Assembly (NCBI GenBank): GCA_037833965.1
Contig: AP031357.1
Coordinates: 5,228,001-5,292,000, forward strand
Direction of reading: 5' to 3'
DNA length: 64,000 nucleotides
Source of the DNA: Marchantia polymorpha subsp. ruderalis
Lineage: Eukaryota; Streptophyta; Marchantiopsida; Marchantiales; Marchantiaceae
The stretch's first letter is position 1. The number at the start of each line of letters is the position of its first letter. Position numbers and translations under genes: made by a program. Under the pieces are notes generated by a model. The model saw only the letters and a program-made list of their open reading frames with translations, was not told the DNA's origin and made no database searches. Positions 50,206 to 60,957 of this stretch are shown in pieces.

Positions 50206-52852
50206 CTACTCAGAACCGTTCGTAAGTAAGGGCGATGATCTGAACCGGAGCTTGGAAACTTTGGACCTCCAGTTGGCAAGCGGACATTCTACGTCCTTCG
50301 GTTTCTTTGTCTGACGTTTGGCACAATGAGGGCACTTCTTCCCATGCGTCACGAACAGACAGTGAAGATCAAACTTCAAATGATCGGGGATTCGCTCGTT
50401 CAAGTGAAGATAAGTTTTCTCTCTGTCTGCAGATGCAGGAACCCAACCCAGCGCCTTGGAGATGCGGAACACCTGCAGTACGAAGACGCAGACACTCTGC
50501 AGTTAGGAATTGCAACCAAGCGTGCAAGCATTGGAACTAGATATCTCCTCCGTGAAGAGGTCCAACTTCGTGCAGCTCAAACACCTAAACCATCCCACAA
50601 CTGATGCTTTCAGATGTTCTCGTGAAGGACAAACCACAGGACGTGTCTTACATGGGTGTCCACAGGAAACTCATTTCGCTGCAGATGGAACATGAGGACG
50701 CAAGCAACCTGCACAAAAACAACGACTCTGGAATTTCAGGCCTTTGCATGAAAAAGCTCGAGAGGCCACCATCTGGTGGACGAGTTAACCGTCCTGTGAT
50801 TCTATGTCCTTCGACTTGAGGGGTTTTCCAGGTCCCGACGGCTTTACAGGGTCACGTCATCATTTCTACGCAATCAAGGGTTGGTTGGGTTCTCACTCAG
50901 AAAGCACCCTTGGCTTGGATAAATACCGTACTGTACAAAAAGAGAACGGACTCGCATTTCTTCTTCATGTATTACGCACCGTCTTCGGGCCAACACCCTT
51001 GAATCGGGACAGCTCGTTCTTGATTTCTTCGTTTGACATCGTTCGCAGGTATTCCATGCACAGTTTTCCACGTTCCTCGAACAAGGTCTTTAAAATATTC
51101 AGTATACGTCCTGCTTTGATTTCGGCCAAGCCGCCACAGCGTATGCTCTCCTGAACATCTTTCGGATCTGCCTCGAGAACCTGGTACACGCCACACGGCA
51201 ACTTCATGATCTTCGGAAGCTTCGCCCATTTCAAAGTGCCGTTGTCTCGATGGGCTTACACTACGTCCTGTCCACATTTCATAGAGTTCTCTCGTACACC
51301 TAGAACAGCTCGCTCGTTCGTTCATTGAGAAACTTCAAATGGCTTTGTCAGGAAGGGGCCTTACTTCGTGCCAACTTGGAAACTTTCTTTTCAAGCTGGC
51401 AAACGCCTTCCGAGAATTGTTGTCCGTCGTGTTCTGTGACAAAAGCGTGCCCACCAGAGAGTCTATGACGGTCCGTCGTTCCCTCGGATGCCCGGTCGGA
51501 ACCACCACAGCTTCTTCTGGAGTTCGTTCGACCGCCACGAGGTCTGCTGCGTTCGGAGCCGGGGCTTCTGCCGCACCGACGGAAGGACGGCTATCACTTC
51601 CAGCAGCTTCTTGTATCTGATGGGCAGGATGTAGAAATATCAGCACAACAGGTCGACTTCCTCGACTGTCAATCTAAAACGACTATGCATTCTCTGCACC
51701 CGGAGACTGTACTGGACAGCTTCTCAGCTTAATCCAGAAGAAGGCTGACGATACGCGGCAATTTGGTGTTCAGAGAGTTGCTTTCACTATGTTTCATCTC
51801 CTTCTTCGAGATCTAAAACCTCAAAATGCGTCACCCATTCTACGCCATTGAGGCAATAAACGCTACAGATCATTGCAACAGAAAGTAGACACGAAGATCT
51901 GGAGTTCTTTTCACAATTCTCCTACTTGACTGACTCCTGGCATAGATAGAGGATTCAGGCAAAGGCGATGGCTAGTCTTACTTGTAAACAGGACGTTTCT
52001 ATGGTCGGACACGATATTCTATGCCTTTCATACTCGGGCAGCTCACCGTGGAGGTTGGCCAGTAAGTCTCTCACTGCTTCACATTCTTCAGGATGAGGAC
52101 TCGTGTGAGAAGGGTACGGGCCTCTGTAAGGAAGCGACAAATTCAGCGACACAAGAGATGCTTCTGCATTGTACGGAGAAAAAAGTTAAGCTCTAGATCT
52201 GGAATTCCAACGACTAGAAACAGGACAACAAACATGCTGAGAGAAATTGCTGTCAGGTTCTGGGCTGCCAAATGCATCTATGCGCAAATCCAGTTGCACA
52301 TTCTGCGCAATTCTCACCGCTGGCAGGAGTGACATTTGTGGCATCCACGAGAACAAGAGCAGTGGCCACATCAGTTACTGAAGCGTCCAAATCCACGGCT
52401 TTCTTGCTTTTCTTCGAGTTCGATTCAGAGCATCCTCTTTCTGTAACCTGATCTAGCTTCCTCCTGCGCAATTTCTCTCTGCCTGTAAACTCATTTTTGA
52501 CGAGATGAGCCAGTTCCTCTGCTTCCGATTTACGTTCTACCTTCACTGATGTCTTCCTTCTCGATGGACGAGTCTCGCTTTCCTGGACCACCTGCGCCTC
52601 CTGCTTCACTGAAAATTCTGCTGGTTCCGTCTTGACTCTATTCCTAAAACTCCTCGTTTGCGGACGCGTCTCGACATGAGGAGACTGTCCTTCAGGCTCC
52701 CGCTTCACAAATAAAATTACAGGTTCTGGCTTCACTTTATTACCTCGTGGCTTCCGCGGCTGCAGAAGTGCACTCGTCGACTCCAGCTGGAGATCAGATT
52801 TCATTCCTGATTCACGTTTAACCTCTGCCTGCAAAGCTCGTGATTTCACCAT
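50206..52852 (-). CDS. HhH-GPD DNA glycosylase (endonuclease III-like, At3g47830 type)
   Basis: A nuclear base-excision-repair enzyme that removes damaged bases. Six minus-strand exons, 52852-52318, 52121-51982, 51616-51365, 51180-50980, 50708-50652 and 50472-50206, give about 483 residues; phases agree. The catalytic half contains PYPSHTSPHPEECEAVRDLL, DSLVGTLLSQNTTDNNSRKA, SIRCGGLAEIKAGRI, the helix-hairpin-helix LSRFKGVGPKT with the lysine of bifunctional enzymes, and FPVDTHVFRISKALGW with the catalytic aspartate. The C-terminal cysteines are C-X8-C-X2-C-X12-C, unlike the C-X6-C-X2-C-X5-C of bacterial endonuclease III. Residues 1-180 are a charged extension with seven VKxE motifs and KKSKK. 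The start could instead be the in-frame ATG at 53149. The exon 1/2 acceptor is the least certain junction. Confidence 0.9.
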
Positions 52853-54839
52853 TTTCTCCACTGGATGGAATCTGTGCACGAGTCGAACTTTGCGAACCCT
52901 TATGGTCGGCCTGAAGCAGCAAGGCACAAAAACATCCTCGTTCGAACTCTTCTGCTCGACGCCGAGCGGTCCAGAGTGTATGAGGTTGGCAACCTGGCCT
53001 CGGGCGTGAAAACTTCTCGGTTGCAGAATCCTCCCGACTCTCCCGATTACGCTGGGTGTCAAAAGCAGAGCTAACATCTGCGGCGGCGGATGCGCGATTT
53101 CCGAGAATGCTGGCGAGCAGACAAGAACCTCGAGGATCGACAACCTCAACGCTTGACTCCCACTTCAGAGTCGTCTCTCGAGGAGCCAGTCGGATGTCAG
53201 AAGGTGCAAGAGTAGAGAGTAAAGACAGAATTGACCAGCCGGCGTTCGAAAAGCTGAAACCCGATTCTCTTCCTCGGGATCTCGTGACCTTCCCAGAATG
53301 GACCTCCACTAGGGCTCCACTTTCTGAGCTCTGCAGCCATTCGCTCCACGAGTCGGAGAATTAAACCCGAGCTCCAAATGCCAGCCCCGTTTCCCTCGTA
53401 AAATGTTGTTCGCAGTTTTCACATTGAACGCCTGGAACGAAAGGTTGCAGGGAACGCCTGAGGTTCCCGATATGGACGAAGCATTCGTTCGGTCGCAGGC
53501 GAATTGAAGAACTGAAAATGCGACTACGTATCACGGCGGACACGGGAAGAAGTTAGATCACTTCTACATGAACTCCACAACTGGAAGGAATGTTGCTCGG
53601 GCACTCCGAACCGTCGAAGCTGCGAATGCAATGATCCGTTCGGTGAAGCGGCGCAAATTTCACCGAGAAATTGAAAACATCGGCGACGAGCGTGTGTGCA
53701 GGGGATGGGAGGGGATGGCAAAATATTGCGATGACGACGACCCAAATGGACGAAAGACGGGAACCGAGCCTGAGAAATTGTGATTATGAGAAGAATGTGG
53801 GCTACAAATTCACATTCTTCCTTCCGGTCCATGCACCGCCGCTCTGGTGTAAGACTCGGATTCCCATCGAGCAGCCGCACGAGCTCGAAATCAGCAGAAC
53901 CGCAATTCTGCAGCTTCTGCTGCTGCTGGTGGCAGGTCACACTCCACGGTCACCAACGGGAGGCGAGTTCGAACCCTCTCCCCGTGCTGTCACGCGCAGC
54001 GACACACGCACGGATGACGTGGCCGGGTCCAAGTTACCACCCTCGGCTCCCTTCCGAGCTGAGTCGAAGCTGGAGCTTATGTCGCATGTTCTGGACAGTG
54101 ACGTGGCGTGAATCCCAGCGGCGACGTGGCGCTTCGGCGACTGCACTGCTCTGAGAGTTCTTTCTCAGCGAGAATGTCGCCGACACAGCACGTTGACCAG
54201 TTGGCAATGCCAACGACCGCCTGGTCCCTTAGAATCCACGTCACCTCATGCGCCGTTTTTCCTCTCTGTTATTAAAGGCCCACAATTAGGTGCACAAATC
54301 TAGTTTCCTGCTACCGCGCTCTTGTTTAGAGCAATTAAGCAATTTAGAGCAATTGTCATCTATTAACGAGAAAATTACTTGATGGACATTACAGTACTTA
54401 ACACAAATAGGTTAATTTATTGGACACAACAAACCGTCGTGTGTGCCGTCGTCGGGTCTCATTCTGTGAAATGAGATCTGACGACGGCACATATTCTGAT
54501 ATGGACGATTTCTAACATAGAGTGTGGGCAGCAGGCTGGGGGAGGCCGGGTCATTCCAACAATTTTTTTGGAGTGCGAAGAAAGGTTACGATAGATGTTG
54601 AATTCTGATACTTTCTTAGCACATGTGAGTGTCACTGCGACATTGTGACAGAATGTAAATAGCCTGCAAATGATATTCAATTAACTCTATTGCCTTCCAC
54701 TCATAGATGTCGAACATTACCCAGAGGCCAAAAGTAAATAATCAAGTTGAGGAATCTGATCATGAGACAGCATCTAATGGATCGTGACATTAGAACGATG
54801 ACGAGAACACTTACACGATGCGTTTTGTTGTTCGTGCAG
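52853..54839. other. 5' flank of the glycosylase and intergenic region
   Basis: GC-rich to about 54200 with open frames on both strands, none recognisable apart from the possible upstream extension of glycosylase exon 1 to 53149. TGACGTGG-type motifs occur near 54014 and 54101. A hairpin at 54442-54491 is listed separately. Confidence 0.45.
54442..54491. repeat. Hairpin, about 22-bp stem
   Basis: The left arm 54442-54463 (TGTGCCGTCGTC...) pairs with 54470-54491 across a 6-base loop with about two mismatches. Confidence 0.9.
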
Positions 54840-55049
54840 CTGAACCCGGATTTCACACCGTTCAAAGCGCTTGTTTCAGGATTTGGAGCTACCTCTCGTC
54901 ATTTATCTTCGAGCAGTCCGGCAGTTGTGTACTGCTTGTCTCGCCTTGCGGAAAGTACTGGAGAGTTGTATTATAAGGACAAGCATTTGAAGACCCAAGA
55001 TTTTGCATCTCCGACCAAATCTGGAGTAAACGGAACCCGCCAACTATAG
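54840..55049 (+). other. Possible terminal exon, weakly like a short-chain dehydrogenase C-terminus
   Basis: A good acceptor (TTGTTGTTCGTGCAG) opens a 69-codon frame: LNPDFTPFKALVSGFGATSR, then SSSPAVVYCLSRLAES, then TGELYYKDKHLKTQDF. The pattern 'segment with VVYCL, then TGELYYKDK' recalls the C-terminal end of some short-chain dehydrogenases (DHRS12 type). No catalytic YxxxK or Rossmann motif is visible upstream, so this could be a gene remnant or chance. Confidence 0.25.
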
Positions 55050-55254
55050 ACCCATAGGGTCAGTCATTCGCATTATATAGCTACAAAAGCATTTTTTAAG
55101 AATTCGGTGAAGTCGTGATAACCAATAAATTGGTTGTGTTACGCAAGGTAATTTTTTCTATTAATTTCAGATTTGGAAACGTGACAACCATATACTGTAT
55201 GATTATAAATGAAGATGTTTCACGTTTTTGTAAGATTGAATTATATATTTGCAT

Positions 55255-55326
55255 GGCCCCATAGTCTAGTGGTAACGACATTGGACTTTGAATCCAAGAG
55301 CCTGAGTTCGAATCTTGGTGGGGCTC
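55255..55326 (+). tRNA. tRNA-Gln (anticodon UUG)
   Basis: A 72-base cloverleaf. The acceptor stem is GGCCCCA with TGGGGCT, the D arm is GTCTAGTGGTAACGAC, and the anticodon stem TTGGA/TCCAA encloses loop CTTTGAA, giving anticodon TTG. The T arm CTGAG-TTCGAAT-CTTGG has a typical box B. It closely resembles nuclear plant tRNA-Gln. No intron. No CCA is encoded, as expected in the nucleus. The T stem holds two wobble pairs, so reduced activity is possible. Confidence 0.93.
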
Positions 55327-57044
55327 TCAGTCCTGGGTAAATTTTACGCGGAACTTACCAATATGATAAACTTCATCATCGCTCATGATTGAGTATTCAT
55401 ATCTCAGCCTTGGCTCTGATGTAGTTTGGATCTCATCAGCAGATAAACCTAGTTTTGCATGATTTGAGTCCATGCATACTTTCGATTGTTCACATATCAT
55501 ATCCCTCTATATATGATCAGGATTGCAATTATAAATTTTTGATTATATCCTGCTCTTTCAATGACAAATATGAAAATAAAGTGTCATCATGTTTTCTTGC
55601 TCCTTTAAATATTATTAACTGCATGTTGTTAAATATTATTACCTCTATCTGATGTAGGATGTAAACATTAATATGATAGAAAGAAGTTTGATTGAAAAGT
55701 TTATTCTCAACTCACAGTAAATTTACTTTCTCAAGATATTACAAACAAAGATCAATTGTTTGATGAAAAAGTAGGATACCTTTGCAAAAAATGGGTGTAT
55801 TGTTACATATATGCTGTGATAGTCTAGGTTTATCAATAACAACGTCAAACCTTTTGTAAAATTGAGCTCGCATGTATGCATTAGATCGAGACATATTTTG
55901 GATTAATATGTATCATCTTGAGAAAGATTTTCATCATTCACAAAGAGGCATAAGACTGGAAGAATTTGAGATATAAATTATTAGTTGATACTACGTTGCA
56001 AAAAAGGTTAATTTATTTCAGTTCTGAAGTGTGATTTTAAATCAATAACAAACCAGAAATCCATTCTACTTAGAGAGGATGACATCATACCCACGCGAAC
56101 CCACATATTGTTGTTACTGGACACAAAACTGATCCAAAATCTGCTAGCGTGATGTGGGTGTAAATCACCATCATTTACTGTTGACAATTTGTTAAATTGA
56201 ATGAAGACTATTGACGATCTATAGGTCCAAATTGTATCTACGTTAACTCAAGATTCTACAGACTCAATATAGAAACGCGAGCGTGTTGAGTTACTCTTAC
56301 ATCGCACGCATCATCACAATATGGAATATATTACATATGTTACAGAGAGATAATGGTCATTGTATGTGAGTTTCGCACGTTATCCTGCACAGGAACGAGG
56401 ACTATACATGTTATCACCTTCTAACAAGATGAATCAATTAACAACCAAAAATCAGACCAATCTTGCAAGAAACGTATGTCCTCTTCCCTCATGCTCATTA
56501 TCGAGCTTAGCCCCATATATTGTCCTTCATCTTCAGCCTTTGCTGTGCCTTTAGAATCCCTTTGGCTATCCGCTTAACACGCTCGTTGTTATAGTCTGGT
56601 AAATCTGCAGTCATACAAGCCTAGGACTTATGTGGAACTATGGACTGGTTTTGGTCTTCTCCTTAAAGAGCGAGTTGATCCCTTAGTCTTTGTTATGATC
56701 ACTACTTTGTTTACACTTTGGTGTATACAGTGTTGCTTACTATTTAGTGCTTCGCCCTTACGAACTAGAGAGGGAATACAAAGTACACAACGAATTGCTC
56801 AGTAGAGACCTTTCACTTGGTTTTGTTGGCTGAACTAACCTAAGTTTTACTTAATTGGTCATAAACGATATTTCTGACCAAATGAAAAGGTTAGCAATTC
56901 CAGAACTGTTTCATTACAAGATTTTTCTTTGGTGACTTCAGTTGTACTGATAGGTTTGAACCAAATTGTGGCACCAGACGATCAAACTTACGGAAGTTTC
57001 AAAAATTACCACGCCATTTTATAAGGGATGCCTCAATCTCGCAA

Positions 57045-57146
57045 TTCTCGTTACAGATCGGAACACTGTCGTTCCGATCTGTAACGAGAACACCTTACGA
57101 TCTGTAACGGAATGAACACCTTCGTTTATTACGGTGTGTTCATTCC
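57045..57146. repeat. Two adjacent hairpins, the first with a perfect 20-bp stem
   Basis: TTCTCGTTACAGATCGGAAC (57045-57064) pairs perfectly with 57071-57090 across a 6-base loop. A second hairpin follows: GGAATGAACACC (57109-57120) with GGTGTGTTCATTCC (57133-57146), which has a 2-base bulge. The words GATCTGTAACG and CTGTAACGGAATG link the two, suggesting they arose together. Confidence 0.92.
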
Positions 57147-57600
57147 GGTGACCCTGTAGACGCATAACTCCTTGAAACGTCCATCATGAAAAGAGCTGAA
57201 GAGAAAATGTTCGTCAGCTCAAAAGAAACTCTCCTACTCGTTCTTAAAAGTGCTGGGAGTCATAAAAATATGGCAGTTTGACAGTAAATCTCAGCCGTCT
57301 ATCTAGAATGACAGAATCTGGATGGAGTAACCAAAGATGCTTCAATTACATATCTTCTGGGGAAATTTCGTCGCAACGGATTGACAAATTATCTCCCAGA
57401 ACATAGGAAACCCAGATGTGATACATGATGATATCCTTGGAACAACTATGGTTTTCTATCCTTCAAAACAGGTTGAAACCTGGAGAACCGCACTAGCGAA
57501 TCCAGTTGAAACAAATCACCTTCCTAGGACATCCTACAACGATCTTTATCCTGCGACGCTTGCAAAGTATGAATGACTCCCAACATGATTACTGCTGAGT

Positions 57601-57641
57601 GTATCCTACCATACCCTAGCATACCCTACCCTACCCTACCT
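57601..57641. repeat. CCCTA-rich microsatellite
   Basis: Imperfect CCCTA pentamers. It is not the plant telomere unit CCCTAAA. Confidence 0.8.
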
Positions 57642-58020
57642 TGCTTAATCCTAAAAATAAATGGTCCCCGCAGTACTGATTTCCTCAAAGTGCTCCTATA
57701 CCAAACACACAAATGTAGTGTGTCAATTCATGAACCTCATCTTCTAACCATCATTCGACCAGGTCGTACACATATGCACCTATACGTGTATACTCATATG
57801 ATCTCAGGTGGACTATCAGAATATGCGCATATACTTACTTCCTAAAAATTTAATAATACATCCCCGTCTTACATCTTAAGTAAGAAAAACCAACAGAGCA
57901 AGACGGATCTTTCGCAACTATGAAGTACCACAAAAAAACTCACCATGTGCACGTTTTGGACAGGTCACTCCAGGAGAGTAAGCAGAACGAAAGACTGTCA
58001 AAATTTGTTAACCCTGAAGA

Positions 58021-59835
58021 TCACTTCTTCCTCTCTTGCCTCCATTTAAACACAGGCTCAGAAACACCCTCTTGTCCACCGTCTAGCTTCCGTTTTCTAC
58101 CCTTTCCCTGTAAAACAAGTACATTGCACTTTAATCAATTCGAGGGATTCTGAGATAATATGTAAAAGCGAAACACCATTCTTCCTTGGAAAGCTCCGTC
58201 TTCCATTCAAGCTAATTTCAAAAAAATTTCAGGATAAGCATTTTATTTTCTGTTCAGGGTCCAACATAAACCTCCAATCTTGCAGTTTTCATAGCAATTT
58301 AGTATCCAGCTTTGAAACTTCCAATTGAGATAAGTCCTGGAGATCATTAAGAGCGTACCATGATCTGCTTTTGCATAGTCATCGTGAGAGTCAAACTTTT
58401 CAACTTCTCTGCTCTTTCCTTGCGTTCTTCCAATTCCCGATAAGCCGATTCTTGCTTTCTATCAAGAACGAAAAGCACAGAAATTTTCACATTCAGTAAC
58501 TAGAGAGATAGTCGTCAGATAGTTGTCGCTTCCCCAGCTTTTTCAAGCTCCTTCAAGTTCAAAATGTGATATCTTATGGCAGCTAATCAAGATTTCATCT
58601 GAGCGAAAAGCATCAGATTTCTATACAAGATTCAATCGTTCCGCTCTCTAATAAGCAGGCCAATCATTCAATACCTGTAGATTTTCATTACTCACTTTCT
58701 TATGCGCTTCGGTGGAAGCTTAGTGCGCTTCTCTACTGCGCCAGGAGCTAGTTCCACAGCTTCAGCACTGCATACGTCCCATGGGTTAGTTCACCAGATG
58801 CAGCTAGATGTTGGAGCAAAGTCAAGGTTGACATCGATATACAAGGACTATAATCCCACTTCAAAGCACGTGAACGGTGTCTAAGCAATAGAAATAGAAC
58901 TAACCTGTCTTCCGCGAAATAGACATGGGTATTAGAAGCAGGTTGCGCAGTTTGATGAAGGACGGATTGAAGCCGCTCCACCTTCTGCTCAACGATGGCA
59001 AGGTCCACGTGGATGTTGAATTGTGTACAACACGACATCGTGGCGAAAGAACTGACTAGAACTTGCTGAATTTGTTGAAAACTGATATCCATGGACAGAG
59101 CATTATACATAAAGCCAAATTGTTCAGGCACGTCTTAACATACAAAACAAAAGAAGTCCGTCATTTCTTTTTGCACCGATTAAACAAACCTTGCTCTCTG
59201 CCTGAGCTTTGTTTAAGACATATCTGAAATCTTGTGTTTTCATCAACATGATCTCCTCCTGCGTATACTCCTTCCCACCTTTTCTGAAACGATCGAGTTC
59301 ACATAAGATACAAGCTTCAGAAGATGAGCAAGTTACAACGTGCAGCCATAATGAAAAAATAAAATAAGAGATTACGGAATTAAATAATGAGAACCCACTT
59401 GTCCCGGTGTACACCATTCACAGTTTGTGAGTTGATCATTTTATAGTAAAATTCATCTGGATTTCTGAAGGAGGCCTTCTCCTTCAAAATCTGCATATTC
59501 AAAGAAAAACCGGATGTTCAGAGAAACAAGAAAGAAATTCATCCCGTGATTAGGACTGATTCAAGAAATGGACAGCTTACTGACCTTTATTTCTGTCTCT
59601 TTCTTGTGGAAGTCTTTGGCACGAAGCACGTAGTCCTTGTGCTTCTCGAGTAATCCATATTTCGATCTCGTAGACCTGTGAGGGGTATGACATGTTATAA
59701 GCGTTGGCAGCAGAAAGATATTAAATACTCACAATCAATAACGAGCATTTAGTGTACCAGAAGTGGGTAGGATACGTACGGCTGAGAACGCTCCTTGTGA
59801 GTCTTCCGCTTGACAGCATTACGAAGGGACGACAT
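58021..59835 (-). CDS. UTP11: UTP11-like U3 snoRNA-associated protein
   Basis: A nucleolar component of the small-subunit processome that works in 18S rRNA maturation. Eight minus-strand exons, 59835-59780, 59675-59585, 59490-59399, 59283-59190, 58984-58905, 58767-58696, 58458-58359 and 58107-58021, give 223 residues with matching phases and GT-AG introns. The family order is clear: MSSLRNAVKRKTHKERSQP, KYGLLEKHKDYVLRAKDFHK, NPDEFYYKMINSQTVNGVHR, YTQEEIMLMKTQDFRYVLNK, NTHVYFAED, AYRELEERKERAEKL, TMTMQKQIM and GKGRKRKL. Length is near the usual 228-253. Low complexity and high charge are normal for the family. It is divergent from the enolase gene, with a related 5' leader. Confidence 0.95.
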
Positions 59836-59859
59836 GCTTGCAGATTAGGTCTCAATTAT

Positions 59860-60000
59860 ATTTCGTGCACTTCCCCTGTCTCTTCGGTCTGCTCTAGGTG
59901 CTTAAGAATACTTGCGATCTCGTGGCGTCTGCTTTCCTCTCCTCACCTCGCCCGCCTGGCCCCGCCCCGTCTTGCCTGGCTGGCTGGCAAGTGCAAAATC
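59860..60000 (-). repeat. UTP11 leader segment, mirrored in the enolase leader
   Basis: Read on the minus strand (towards UTP11) it carries CTTGCCAGCCAGCCAGGC, AAAGCAGACGCCACGAGATC, GCAAGTATTCTT and GCAGACCGAAGAGACAGGGG in this order, 25-170 bp upstream of the UTP11 start codon. The same blocks lie on the plus strand at about 63254-63466 before enolase. It probably spans the transcription start and 5' UTR. Confidence 0.85.
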
Positions 60001-60486
60001 GAATTTTGATAAAGAAATGGTCTTTTCCGTTAGAACGAAAAACTACTCCATATCAATACCCTGCGTAGTACGATTCCCTAAGAGAACGCTAGGCCCCATC
60101 CCCTGATCCATCCCGATTCCATCAACAAGAGACGAAGAGGCAGAGAAATGACAGCTGACTACAGACTTGAAATTCAATCAAGAAAAAAAAAAATCAAAAT
60201 CCCGCACCCCCGGTGGCAAGAAAACCTCGTCAAGATCCAGCTCGCAAAACAACAAACAAATCCTCGAAATTATAAAGCTCGAGCTCGCCCACCTGACTGT
60301 TGAATTCAAGCCCTGGCTGGCAACTCGCGCAGCGGCCTACAACGAGGTCTCCAATTTCTGTTCTGAAAAGAGAAACCAGGGTCTCAAGTGACGAAAACGA
60401 ACTGCTCCGACGAAAGTAAACACGCTGCCGGAATCATCGATCCTCACCAGCGTCTAACATGACCACACCAGTTGGTGTAAATGTGA

Positions 60487-60957
60487 TCACCTCCACATAC
60501 TACTCTCAATTCTCAGTACAGTCTCGTCGCATTCCCTAACCAGCACCGTGTCACTAAAGTCTCCAGGCTCGAAGCTCGGAAACTCGGAACAATGTCCACA
60601 CACAGGGTTTAAGGTTTTGCCGTACCAACGGAAGAGAGGCAGATAAAGGGCAGACGCTTGGAAATACACTGAAGACGGTAGAGCACCGATTTCGGCCGAC
60701 ACTTGCTCTTTTCGCCTGCCCTCTTTTCGTTGTGCAAGGATGTTCTGGGTTATCACGAACATGGCCCCCAACGAAACATCGAGCTCCCGAGTTAACTTAA
60801 TTTTCTGTCCACTGAAGTTTAGGCGTGAATGACTCATATGCTCGGCAGCGTTTTCCTTGTTCATCTGAGTAATAAGGTGCGCAGTGATGTGCAGCTTCTT
60901 GTGTTCTCCACGCACAAACTTGACATGTTGGTGTTTGGTGCCAAGATATTTCAACAA
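60487..60957 (-). CDS. Unrecognised 156-residue open frame
   Basis: The longest frame in the UTP11-enolase spacer, with no family resemblance. It has a basic N-terminal half and a C-terminal half with a few cysteines (NPVCGHCSEFPSFEPGDF). No splice sites or neighbouring exons support it. It could be a lineage-specific gene, a piece of a repeat, or chance. Confidence 0.2.
   Translation of the reverse strand: MLKYLGTKHQHVKFVRGEHKKLHITAHLITQMNKENAAEHMSHSRLNFSGQKIKLTRELDVSLGAMFVITQNILAQRKEGRRKEQVSAEIGALPSSVYFQASALYLPLFRWYGKTLNPVCGHCSEFPSFEPGDFSDTVLVRECDETVLRIESSMWR

Larger units (their letters stand above)
55327..58020. other. AT-rich intergenic region
   Basis: No gene was recognised. It contains a hairpin pair near 57.1 kb and a CCCTA-rich stretch near 57.6 kb, listed separately. 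The right end is the 3' flank of UTP11. Confidence 0.5.

Noticed and set aside
57601-57641. CCCTA repeats as an interstitial telomere
   Set aside because: The plant telomere unit is CCCTAAA; this pentamer run lacks the AA and is short.
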